In this document: positions 1-7,955 of the stretch, piece by piece | Numbering within the stretch: the stretch's first letter is position 1 | How the letters are laid out: every line of letters begins with the position of its first letter | Source of the DNA: Candidatus Avimonas narfae | GTDB taxonomy: Bacteria; Bacillota; Clostridia; Oscillospirales; Acutalibacteraceae | Assembly (NCBI GenBank): GCA_904395335.1 | Contig: CAJFNR010000043.1 | Span: forward strand, 1-39,215 | Length of the DNA stretch: 39,215 nt | Direction: 5' to 3' | Notes under the pieces: model-generated | The model's input: only the letters and a program-made list of their open reading frames with translations | The model's database searches: none | Told to the model about the DNA's origin: nothing | Made by a program: the position numbers and the translations under genes

Positions 1-113
1 CTCGCAACTTCAACTATAACCGATGTGGCCCTATCCTTCATCTCTTTCTTATTCAACTGTCCAATATGTATTGTAGTCCTACAATGGTGCCTTCTCCGAC
101 AAGAATTTTGTGG

Positions 114-142
114 TTGACAAAAGGGCGTGAGTTGTATACAAT
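114..142 (+). promoter_or_regulatory. Sigma-A-type promoter of the pel operon
   Basis: The -35 TTGACA (114-119) and -10 TACAAT (137-142) are separated by exactly 17 bp. The -35 is perfect and the -10 has one mismatch. The start would be near position 149, placing the whole riboswitch and terminator in the leader. Upstream (1-113) I see no gene or structured RNA. Confidence 0.8.
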
Positions 143-181
143 ATTGGTAGTCTTATGGCCTTTGGCCTTGTATCAGTGGAA

Positions 182-275
182 ATTGAATAGGTTTGGCAAA
201 GCTGATGAAAATCAGCGACGCAAAGCGTAGGGGCTACCGTAATGTATATTACCAAGCTCGCCTGGCTGCAATGAT
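182..275 (+). ncRNA. Cyclic-di-GMP-I (GEMM-I) riboswitch
   Basis: The core signature is present: GGCAAA (195-200), a 6-bp hairpin GCTGAT/ATCAGC closed by a GAAA tetraloop (201-216), then GACGCAAAGC (217-226), followed by GGGGCTACC and a second hairpin GTAAT-gtat-ATTAC (239-252). This order and the GNRA loop match known c-di-GMP-I aptamers. The closing P1 helix is less clear by eye; its 3' strand (about 262-275) would overlap the left arm of the downstream terminator. That overlap suggests ligand binding favours read-through (an ON switch), which is inference. The leader precedes an operon rich in c-di-GMP proteins, which supports the call. Exact ends are approximate. Confidence 0.88.
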
Positions 276-310
276 CAAAGAAATTTGATGATTGCAGCCT
301 TTTTATTTAT
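264..310 (+). terminator. Riboswitch expression-platform terminator
   Basis: GGCTGCAATGATCAAA (264-279) pairs with TTTGATGATTGCAGCC (284-299) around a GAAA loop, with one internal G/G mismatch, followed directly by TTTTTATTTATT. It lies between the aptamer and the first gene (start 345), so it is well placed for transcription attenuation. Confidence 0.85.
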
Positions 311-344
311 TCGGAATCAAGTAAGAAGAACAGGAGGAGTGGCC

Positions 345-1190
345 ATGAAAAAGAGTTTTTGGGGGTATAACACGCAGGAAGTGCAGGAGGCCATTGAACT
401 GCTGGAAATCCAGAATTCCAGATTGGAAAAGCAGGTAAAACAGCTTACGGCGGAGTTGGAGACGGTCCGGCTGGAACGCGATAAGGCCATTGCCGAAAAA
501 GGCGGAAATACCGCCGCGACAAAGGAGCTGGAGGAACTCAAGGCGCGGTGTGAAACGCTGGAAAAGGAAAACCGGCGTCTGACAGAAGATAAAGAATCGG
601 CCGTCCGGCATGCGCAGGAGTTGCGGGTACAGCAGGATGAGCTGGGGCAAGTCAGTGATATTTGCCGGTCGGCCTATGCGGATATGGCAGAGGCTAAGAG
701 GGGCGTGAGAGAAAAAATCGACGCCTTTGCCGAGAGCTTTTTGAATCAGTGGGCCGCTTGTGCGGAGGAAATGTCCCAGATTTCCGCGGAGCTGCAGCAG
801 GTTCAGGAGGCCAGCCGGGATGCGTTTCTATCGGCCGCAGACGATATTTTAGGCAAATATGCGTTCTTGTCCGAAAAAAGCCGGGATATGCAGGGACAGC
901 TGGAGGATATGGATACAGCGGAAAAGGATATTCGCAGTCAGGTGAATCGGCTGCTTTCCTCGCTGGATGAGGAAAGGGCGGCGGAGCCTGAAGAGGATAA
1001 GGGTATCGCGGAGGAAGAGGAATCCCATGCCGTGCTGCGTGCCCTCCGGGAACGGGAACGCGGCACCCAAAATGCTGTTGAATCTGGTGTGGTCTCTACG
1101 GAACGGGATACCATCCCCGATGCGCCGCTCGAGCTTCCCAATATCGGGATCGCCGTGGGGGTCAATCCCCGCAGCGTGGTCAATAAGTAG
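345..1190 (+). CDS. DivIVA-like coiled-coil protein
   Basis: The 281-residue product starts at ATG 345, behind AGGAGG eight bases upstream; an upstream in-frame ATG at 285 lies inside the terminator and is unlikely. The N-terminus (residues 1-17) has the FWGY-x3-EV pattern like the F-x-GY-x3-EV motif of DivIVA/GpsB proteins. It is followed by heptad-rich coiled coil (about 18-120) full of Glu, Lys and Leu, a second helical segment (about 125-225), and an acidic, low-complexity tail. There is no signal peptide or membrane segment. It is first in the pel operon, just after the riboswitch, and 27 bp before the HD-GYP gene. By analogy with DivIVA it may scaffold or localise the biosynthetic complex at the membrane; that role is inference. 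Only the N-terminal motif is family-specific, so the call is moderate. Confidence 0.6.
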   Translation: MKKSFWGYNTQEVQEAIELLEIQNSRLEKQVKQLTAELETVRLERDKAIAEKGGNTAATKELEELKARCETLEKENRRLTEDKESAVRHAQELRVQQDELGQVSDICRSAYADMAEAKRGVREKIDAFAESFLNQWAACAEEMSQISAELQQVQEASRDAFLSAADDILGKYAFLSEKSRDMQGQLEDMDTAEKDIRSQVNRLLSSLDEERAAEPEEDKGIAEEEESHAVLRALRERERGTQNAVESGVVSTERDTIPDAPLELPNIGIAVGVNPRSVVNK

Positions 1191-1217
1191 GTAACCGCCG
1201 CGTAAGATGAAGGCCGG

Positions 1218-3107
1218 GTGATAAGCTTGTACCGTACAGGAAAAAGGGATATTTCCGCTGCGCCGGGCCCCTTGGCCCAAGGTGAGCCGGCGGGGCCCCG
1301 TAGGTCCGGCCTGCGGCGCTTTTTCCTCGGCTGCACTTGGACTGCGGCACTGTTGGCAGCGGCCGTCGTCCTCGTGTTGTTCTATTGCTTTTTTGCCGTC
1401 CCCGGTAAGGGCATTCAGGAGCTGACCGACTGGCAGTATACCAGTGGGGATCAACTCCGATATTTGACTACGGAAGCCGGTGAATGGCGGACAGCGGACC
1501 GGGAACATCCCCTGAGTGCCCAGGGGGGAGACACTTATTATTGGCTCAGAGGTACGTTGTCCTCCGACGGTGGGGATACCCTGCTGGTACGCACGGTCAA
1601 CAGCTCCTTACAAATCACAGTGGACGGAGAGCTGATTTACGATGGGCTGAAAGGCAAGGAAATGACCGGCGATCAGCTGAGACGGTTCCAGTTGAAAAAC
1701 CCGGAGCGGGAGCAAACCGTCGAAATCGTTCTGTATAGCCCTTTGGCTTTTGGCTTTTTCGCCTATCAGGCACAGGGGGATTCCCTTTACAGTGAAGGCT
1801 TTGCGTTTTTCTACGGGGATCTGATTCTGGGAGGGATGGCCTTATTGGTGGGGGTGTTTTGCCTTTGGCAAACCCACCGGCGGATACGCCAAAAAAAGTG
1901 GAAAGGCATTGCTTATACCCTTCCTGTTATATGGGTCTTGTGGGGATGCTTGGCGGGGCTGGATCGCCTTCCGTTAATTCTGCCTGACCTGCCCGCATCT
2001 TTTCCTTTCCATGCGGAATTGATGCTCTGGGTGGTAATCTTTTGGCTGCTGCCGTTTTCTTTACTGCTGGGCCGTGTTCCCTGGAGCACTCCTTTAGAGG
2101 TGCTTACGGCGGTCAACATTCTCTATGCCTGCTGCATGCTGTTCTGGCCATATGATGTTTTCCTGACCTATCTCATCGGGGCGGGACTGGTGCTGCAGGT
2201 AGCCAATATAGCGGGCTTTGTCGTTTTGCTTCGAAAATCCCAAAGGCCGCTGTCCCTGGCACTTTGTGCGGGAATGGCCCTCTTCTTTTTCGCGGATATC
2301 GCCTATTGGTTTTCCTTGACCACTCACGGTTCTGCCGTGACGGTGATTTTTCTGCAGGCAGTCGTATTGCTGACCGGGATCCTGTGCTGGGCGGACAGCT
2401 CTTCCTATGCTGTTGCGTTACAGGAAAGCAGGGGGGAGAAAATAACAGATTGCCCGCTGCCCGAGGGGGGCTATGGTGCCATCCTCTCAGCGACAGTGGA
2501 AAAGCTGATTGAGGAAAAGTGCGACGGCCCGGAGCGCCATTTGTATCATGTGGCGGAATATACCCAGGCGCTGTGTGGATCCCTGGAAATTCATCCGCGG
2601 AGAACGCAAATGATTGCCGCGGCCGCTATGCTGCACGATATCGGAAAAGTGGCGATTCCCCGGGAAATCCTGTTGAAGAATGAGAAGCTTACGGAACAGG
2701 AATATAAGGAAATCCGACAGCATCATCTTTACGGGTTCCGCATGCTTGACGGCAGTCAGGAACCGTTTATGAAACTGGCTGCCAGGATCGCCCTGGAACA
2801 CCATGAGCATTTAGACGGCAGCGGGTATTTGGGCCTGCGCGGGGAAGAGATTTCTCTGGAAGCGCGGATTGTGGCGGTGGCGGATGTTTTTGACGCCTTG
2901 ACCTCTCCGCGAGAATACAAGCGGGCGTGGAGCTTTGAGCAAGCCTGCAGCTATATAGAAGAACACAGCGGCGTATATTACGACTCGGAAGTGGTCCGGG
3001 CTTTCCGGCGGGCAAAGCCCCGCCTCTTGGAGCTGTACTGGGAGGATAGGCAGAATGCCGCTGAAAAAGATGATCGGTCAGGGGGGAATGTGGCGTGGAT
3101 ATCTTGA
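1218..3107 (+). CDS. Seven-TM receptor-like HD-GYP protein, putative c-di-GMP phosphodiesterase
   Basis: The 629-residue protein has an N-terminal membrane segment (about 33-58), an extracytoplasmic domain (about 60-195) and roughly seven membrane helices (about 200-395), resembling 7TMR-DISM receptors. A cytoplasmic HD-GYP domain follows (about 420-600). The HD pair is H473-D474 in HDIGK, and the GYP region reads HHEHLDGSGY (528-537) followed by Leu instead of the usual Pro. Metal ligands look intact, so activity as a c-di-GMP phosphodiesterase is likely. The GTG start at 1218 follows AAGG; a TTG at 1227 is an alternative. The stop overlaps pelD by 13 bp. It would lower c-di-GMP in response to an external or envelope signal and so oppose the GGDEF protein at the far end of the operon. 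Confidence 0.82.
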   Translation: MISLYRTGKRDISAAPGPLAQGEPAGPRRSGLRRFFLGCTWTAALLAAAVVLVLFYCFFAVPGKGIQELTDWQYTSGDQLRYLTTEAGEWRTADREHPLSAQGGDTYYWLRGTLSSDGGDTLLVRTVNSSLQITVDGELIYDGLKGKEMTGDQLRRFQLKNPEREQTVEIVLYSPLAFGFFAYQAQGDSLYSEGFAFFYGDLILGGMALLVGVFCLWQTHRRIRQKKWKGIAYTLPVIWVLWGCLAGLDRLPLILPDLPASFPFHAELMLWVVIFWLLPFSLLLGRVPWSTPLEVLTAVNILYACCMLFWPYDVFLTYLIGAGLVLQVANIAGFVVLLRKSQRPLSLALCAGMALFFFADIAYWFSLTTHGSAVTVIFLQAVVLLTGILCWADSSSYAVALQESRGEKITDCPLPEGGYGAILSATVEKLIEEKCDGPERHLYHVAEYTQALCGSLEIHPRRTQMIAAAAMLHDIGKVAIPREILLKNEKLTEQEYKEIRQHHLYGFRMLDGSQEPFMKLAARIALEHHEHLDGSGYLGLRGEEISLEARIVAVADVFDALTSPREYKRAWSFEQACSYIEEHSGVYYDSEVVRAFRRAKPRLLELYWEDRQNAAEKDDRSGGNVAWIS

Positions 3108-5209
3108 TTACCGGCCGTTTGGGCATGGTTACACGGGAAATGATCGCTCCTTTGGCTCGAAACCACCAGGTGGCCGCCGCTTCAGACGATGTGGAAGCAG
3201 CGCAGCTGGGCAATACGGCGACGCCTTTCCGCCTCTCTCCCCAAAACGCGGATTTTGAGAAGGTGTTCCATTCCTATCAGTTTCAGGCGGCCGTATTTCT
3301 ATCCCAGCCCCTTTACACCGGTACGCCCTATTATGAGGAATACCAGGATCTGGAGAACTGCCTGAGGCTGTGCGCCGCTCACGAGGTGCATCAGGTGCTG
3401 TACCTGCAGCCGGAACTGTATGGACAGCGGCAGGAGTCCGGCGTGCTGCCGGACCACGATCTGGGAATGCTGTTTTCCGCCTGTGAGCAGCTCTGCAGCT
3501 ATTACCGCCAGAAAAAAGGGATTTCCATAATCGTCTGCCGTATTCCTTCGGTATATGGATATGGAGAAACCGCTTCAGTGGTGGGACGCGCCCTGCATCA
3601 GGCGGTAACCACGGCGGCGGTTCAGTTCGGCGGTCAACAGGAGCAGCCGTGCGGGTACCTGTCCGAGAAGGATCTGGGTGAATTGCTGCTGCGGATGCTG
3701 GAAAACTGGACCACCGCCTATGATGAGATAGAGGTTCCGGCTTTGACAAGGCTGACTTTCGGGGAACTGGGGGCGCTGCTCAAGGAACACTACCCAACTT
3801 TGCGCCTATCCTACCGGCAGCAGTCCCAGCAGGCTGCCGCCCCCCGGGCGGATGAGATCCTGCGCAGGGAGTATGACTGGATTCCGCTGCTGTCCCTGGA
3901 AGAGGAGCTCCCGGAACTGGTCCGGGCGCAGGAACGTGCCCCGGAGGGGGAACCTCACGGCATCCTTGCCCGGGTATCCGCTTTTCTGAAAAAGCATTCC
4001 CTGGTGGTCAAGATGGTGGAATTGGCCTTGGGCTTTGTTTTGATGGAACTGCTCAACCGTGTCGCCGGCACGACCATCCAGTTCCAGTACATCGATTTCC
4101 GGCTGCTGTACATTGTGCTGATGGGTACACTCCACGGTATGTGGGCAGGGCTGGCGGCGGCCGGCCTGGCCAGCGTGTCGCTGCTGATTTCCTTTCTGAC
4201 CTACCAGACCAACTGGGTGGTCACCGCCTACGATATTGACACGTGGCTTCCGTTCATTTTTTTCTTCCTGATCGGCGCCGTTACCGGTTATATCAAGGAC
4301 CGGCTGCGCAACGAAAACCGCTTTTTGACGGAGGAAAAGGCGCTGCTGGAGGAAAAATACGTACTGCTCAACGAATTTTACGCCAGCGCCCTGCAGAACA
4401 AGGATAAATACAAGCGGCAAATTCTGTCCTACCGCGACAGCTTCGGCCGCCTTTTTGACATTACCAAAAGCCTGGACAGCACGGTGGTGGACGAAATTTT
4501 CCGAGAAGCGCTGGTGGCGCTGGAGGGTGTGCTGGACAACCGGTCGGTGGCGCTATACAGCTGCGATGAAAAGATGTTGTTCGGCCGGCTGGTGGCCTGT
4601 TCCCGTGAGGTGGCGGGCGTCACGGCCAAGTCCCTTAACCTGTCCCGGCTGGAAAACATGACCCGCGAGTTCCGGGACGGGGAGGTATGGGTCAATCGCG
4701 ACCGGTTGCTGGGCTATCCGGAATACGCGGTCCCTCTTTATCGGGATGGAACGCCCATCGCCCTGATCCTGCTGCAGAAGGCCAGCTATGAACAGATGGC
4801 GGTGTATTATGAAAACCTCATCAAGATCATCTGCGGGTTGATCAAAATTTCACTGGTGCGGGCCCTGGAGTATACGGAACAGATCGAAAAGGAGATGTAC
4901 CTGCCGGACAGTCACATTCTCACCAATGCTTATTTCAGCCAGATCGTACAGGCGCGGGAAGAAATGGCGAAAAACGGCGTGTCCGAGTATGTGCTGATTC
5001 GGCTGTCCGCCGGTGCGGAAAATCAGAAGGCGATCGCCCAGCGCCTCAGCGGGCTGATCCGGCAGACAGACGTGTTGGGGCTGGGCAACGACGGCGAGCT
5101 CTATCTTTGCCTGGCACAGACAAATCAGAGCAACCTGCATTTTGTGCTGGACCGGATCCGTCAGGCTGGACTTGCCTTTCACGAAACGGAGGCGGGGGAA
5201 GCGGTATGA
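3095..5209 (+). CDS. pelD: PelD, c-di-GMP receptor with N-terminal SDR/epimerase-like domain
   Basis: The 704-residue protein begins with a Rossmann/epimerase-like region (1 to about 270; TGRLGMV near the N-terminus). It then has three to four membrane segments (about 300-405), a coiled linker (about 410-445), a GAF-like domain (about 450-590) and a degenerate GGDEF domain. RQTD (656-659) lies exactly five residues before NDGEL (665-669), which replaces GGDEF. This is the layout of an RxxD inhibitory site used by PelD to bind c-di-GMP. The epimerase part lacks a clear YxxxK triad and the last Gly of the TGxxGxxG motif, so it may not be catalytic. The GTG start at 3095 follows a G-rich site. 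It overlaps pelE by 4 bp (ATGA). The role is post-translational activation of Pel synthesis when c-di-GMP is high. Confidence 0.88.
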   Translation: MDILITGRLGMVTREMIAPLARNHQVAAASDDVEAAQLGNTATPFRLSPQNADFEKVFHSYQFQAAVFLSQPLYTGTPYYEEYQDLENCLRLCAAHEVHQVLYLQPELYGQRQESGVLPDHDLGMLFSACEQLCSYYRQKKGISIIVCRIPSVYGYGETASVVGRALHQAVTTAAVQFGGQQEQPCGYLSEKDLGELLLRMLENWTTAYDEIEVPALTRLTFGELGALLKEHYPTLRLSYRQQSQQAAAPRADEILRREYDWIPLLSLEEELPELVRAQERAPEGEPHGILARVSAFLKKHSLVVKMVELALGFVLMELLNRVAGTTIQFQYIDFRLLYIVLMGTLHGMWAGLAAAGLASVSLLISFLTYQTNWVVTAYDIDTWLPFIFFFLIGAVTGYIKDRLRNENRFLTEEKALLEEKYVLLNEFYASALQNKDKYKRQILSYRDSFGRLFDITKSLDSTVVDEIFREALVALEGVLDNRSVALYSCDEKMLFGRLVACSREVAGVTAKSLNLSRLENMTREFRDGEVWVNRDRLLGYPEYAVPLYRDGTPIALILLQKASYEQMAVYYENLIKIICGLIKISLVRALEYTEQIEKEMYLPDSHILTNAYFSQIVQAREEMAKNGVSEYVLIRLSAGAENQKAIAQRLSGLIRQTDVLGLGNDGELYLCLAQTNQSNLHFVLDRIRQAGLAFHETEAGEAV

Positions 5210-6126
5210 CGTTGGAGCGGTTTCTGTTGTGTTACCTGATCCTTCACGGGATTGTCTGCCTTCTCATCTATATTGGCATCCGCACGCGCTTTCTGAAATT
5301 TACGGAACAGCTGTTTCCGATGGTGGTACTGGTTCCGGTGGTAGGGGTGGTGCTGGCGCTAATCGCGGATTACCATTCCCGCTTTCGCCGGGTGGGGATA
5401 CGCCCCATCGATTTGGAGGAGCTGCATTTGGGGGACAGCGATCTGCGTCTCAAACATCTGGAGGACGATCCCGGCGGAGAGACGGTGCTTCCTTTGGAAG
5501 AAGCGATGTCCATCAACGACGCGGGAGTGCGCCGTCAGCTGATGCTGGACATACTGCATCAGAATCCACAGGAATATGTGGAGCTGTTGCGTGAGGCCAG
5601 AATGGATGAGGATATCGAGGTGACCCATTACGCCTCCACCGCCATGATGGAGATGCAGCGGGATTATGAGCTGTCCTTGCAGCGGGCGGAAAAGGAATAC
5701 GCTACCGATCCGGAGGATGGCGGCAAACTGGATCGGTATCTGTACTGCCTGAAGCGCTATCTGGACAGCGGCCTGATCGAGGAACATATCCAGTTCGTCT
5801 ATCGGAGTCAGTATGCCGACCTGCTTAAAAAGAAGCGGGAGCGGGAGCCGGAGGATATGAGTGCCGGTCTCCTCTCTGTGGACAATGCCCTGGCCCTGTC
5901 CAATTTCACGGAGGCCAAAGCGCTGTCGGATGAGCTAATTGCCCGGTGGCCGCAGCGGGAGGAGGCTTGGTTTACCCGGCTGAAAGTGTGCCGCCAGATG
6001 AACGACGGCCCTGGGATCAAGGACACGGTGGCCCAGATCAAAGACCGAGGGGTATATCTAACGCCTCAGGGAAGGGCTACTTTGGCCTTCTGGGATGCGG
6101 ACAGCCGAAAGGAGGAGACCACGTGA
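5206..6126 (+). CDS. pelE: PelE-like membrane-anchored TPR protein
   Basis: The 306-residue protein has two N-terminal membrane helices (about 5-22 and 38-58) and a soluble helical remainder (about 70-306) with TPR-like repeats: acidic/aromatic helices with repeated Ala-Leu patterns and short turns. This matches the architecture of PelE, the inner-membrane partner that joins the PelD/PelF/PelG synthase complex. Sequence identity alone would not name it; position between pelD and the pelA-like gene does. The ATG at 5206 overlaps the pelD stop (ATGA), and its own stop overlaps the next GTG start (GTGA), so expression is probably translationally coupled. Confidence 0.78.
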   Translation: MTLERFLLCYLILHGIVCLLIYIGIRTRFLKFTEQLFPMVVLVPVVGVVLALIADYHSRFRRVGIRPIDLEELHLGDSDLRLKHLEDDPGGETVLPLEEAMSINDAGVRRQLMLDILHQNPQEYVELLREARMDEDIEVTHYASTAMMEMQRDYELSLQRAEKEYATDPEDGGKLDRYLYCLKRYLDSGLIEEHIQFVYRSQYADLLKKKREREPEDMSAGLLSVDNALALSNFTEAKALSDELIARWPQREEAWFTRLKVCRQMNDGPGIKDTVAQIKDRGVYLTPQGRATLAFWDADSRKEETT

Positions 6127-7955
6127 TTCATATGTTTCGGCGTTTTTCCCTCACCTTTGTCTGCTTTTTGTTGCTGGCGGCGATGAGCGTTCTGCTGGTG
6201 GCGGACAACCTGGGAGTGAGCTATTCCGTCGCCGCTCAGCGAATCACTTCCCTGCCGGATTCCGTCATCGCGGAGAAGGAACGCTACGAGGAAACTTCCA
6301 AAACCTGTCTGGTACTCCGGGACAGCACCCAGGAAAACAGCGACGTCTATACCGAACATGTGCAGGAGGTATTGGAACAGATGCGGGTGGGTTACCATCT
6401 GGTGGATGTTTCCCAGGCGGAGGTGCCCGCGTTTTCCTCCTACCGTACGGTGGTGCTGGTGCTTCAGCGGCTGGATGTGCTGGGGGATACGGCTGTCGCC
6501 CTGTGTGAATGGGTGAAGTCCGGTGGAGGCGCTATGCTGTTCTGTACGCCGGAGAGCACACCGGTATACCGCTATCTCAGCTCTTACCTGGGGGTGGAAG
6601 AGGGGGCGCTTTCCTATGCCATGATTTCCGGTATGGAGCTGTCGGGCGATTTTATGATCGGTTCGGAAGGGTTCCAATTTCACTGGGGAGAACCCATGAC
6701 CACCGCTTTGGACATCCGTCTGAAGGATACGGCTAAGGTATATGCTTATTCCGACGATGAAAACCGTGTGCCGCTGGTTTGGGAAAACGATTATGGAGAG
6801 GGCCGGTTTGTGGTGATGAACCACGGGATGTCGGAAAAAACGGTCCGCGGCCTGACCTGCGCCGCTTACAGCTTACTGGAAGATACCTGTGTGTACCCGG
6901 TCATCAACGCCTCCTCTTTTTTCCTGGACGACTTTCCCTCCCCGGTTCCCATGGGGGACGGACAGTATATCCGCCGGGACTACAACCGGGATATCTCCAG
7001 CTTTTACTCCAATGTCTGGTGGCCGGATATGCTGCAGTTCTGTGACGATTACGGGGTGCGGTATACCGGAATGATTATTGAGGATTACAGCGACGAGGTG
7101 GACGGCCTTTTCCCACGGCAGAGCGATCAAGAGCGCTTCAACCATTTCGGCGCCCTGCTGCTGGATTACGGCGGGGAAATCGGTCTGCACGGCTATAATC
7201 ACCAGCCTCTCTGCTTTACCGGGTTTGATTTCCAGGACAAGGTGGATTACAACACTTGGAAGACGAAGCAGGATGCCGTCAATGCCTTGACGGAGGTACT
7301 GAACTTCACTCAAACGCTGTTCCCGGACAATCAGGTATCCGTCTATGTTCCTCCATCCAACATCCTTTCGGAGGAGGGGAGAGAGCTGCTGCATACCGAA
7401 TTCCCTCAGATCAAGGCCATCAGCAGCCTGTACATTGAGGGCGAGATTGAATATATACAGGAATTTGAAATCGCGGAGGACGGCATCGTGGAATTCCCCC
7501 GTGTCATTTCCGGCGCCCTGCTGGATCAGTACGATTACTGGGCGGCCCTCAATGCCCTCAACCTGTATTATGTCAATTCCCACTTTATCCACCCCGACGA
7601 TGTGCTGGATGAGGACCGCGGCGCTGCCCTTGGCTGGGAAACCCTCCATGAAAATCTGGGCAACTATATGGATTGGCTGTATACCTCGGCGCCGAACCTG
7701 CGCAACCTCACCGCCAGCGAAGCCTCCTGCGCGACAGAACGCTACGACGTCCTGTCGGTGGAATGCACGCCCACGCAGGAGGGGATCCATCTGCGGCTCA
7801 CCGGCTTCTGGGATGAGGCCTATCTGATGGTGCGTTGCAACAACGGGACCCCTGCGAAGGTGGAAGGCGGTACCCTGGAACATGTCGACGGGGATTATTA
7901 TCTGCTGCGGGCGACGGAGGATCAGGTGGATATCCGGATGGGAGGCGGGAAGTGA
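6123..7955 (+). CDS. PelA deacetylase-like protein (DUF2194 type)
   Basis: The 610-residue protein has an N-terminal hydrophobic signal/anchor (about 8-26). A region like a glutamine-amidotransferase-fold domain follows (about 55-250), then a polysaccharide-deacetylase-like part with LDDFPSP (268-274) and LHGYNH, in which H356 and H360 form an H-x3-H pair. D269/D270 and these histidines are the expected metal-site and catalytic residues of a NodB-like deacetylase. In Gram-positive pel loci this gene is the deacetylase-only counterpart of PelA, modifying N-acetylated sugars of the polymer outside the cell. I see no separate PelA glycoside-hydrolase domain. The GTG at 6123 is chosen because GGAGG lies seven bases upstream and it overlaps the pelE stop; ATG 6132 is the alternative. 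Confidence 0.8.
   Translation: MIHMFRRFSLTFVCFLLLAAMSVLLVADNLGVSYSVAAQRITSLPDSVIAEKERYEETSKTCLVLRDSTQENSDVYTEHVQEVLEQMRVGYHLVDVSQAEVPAFSSYRTVVLVLQRLDVLGDTAVALCEWVKSGGGAMLFCTPESTPVYRYLSSYLGVEEGALSYAMISGMELSGDFMIGSEGFQFHWGEPMTTALDIRLKDTAKVYAYSDDENRVPLVWENDYGEGRFVVMNHGMSEKTVRGLTCAAYSLLEDTCVYPVINASSFFLDDFPSPVPMGDGQYIRRDYNRDISSFYSNVWWPDMLQFCDDYGVRYTGMIIEDYSDEVDGLFPRQSDQERFNHFGALLLDYGGEIGLHGYNHQPLCFTGFDFQDKVDYNTWKTKQDAVNALTEVLNFTQTLFPDNQVSVYVPPSNILSEEGRELLHTEFPQIKAISSLYIEGEIEYIQEFEIAEDGIVEFPRVISGALLDQYDYWAALNALNLYYVNSHFIHPDDVLDEDRGAALGWETLHENLGNYMDWLYTSAPNLRNLTASEASCATERYDVLSVECTPTQEGIHLRLTGFWDEAYLMVRCNNGTPAKVEGGTLEHVDGDYYLLRATEDQVDIRMGGGK

Noticed and set aside
1-113. Possible end of an upstream gene or a small RNA
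   Set aside because: No open frame, hairpin or promoter pattern that I could support.
285-344. N-terminal extension of the DivIVA-like gene from ATG 285
   Set aside because: It lies inside the riboswitch terminator; ATG 345 has a strong ribosome site.
6873-7883. 336-codon minus-strand open frame
   Set aside because: Antisense to the PelA-like gene in a G+C-rich region; no motif or ribosome site.
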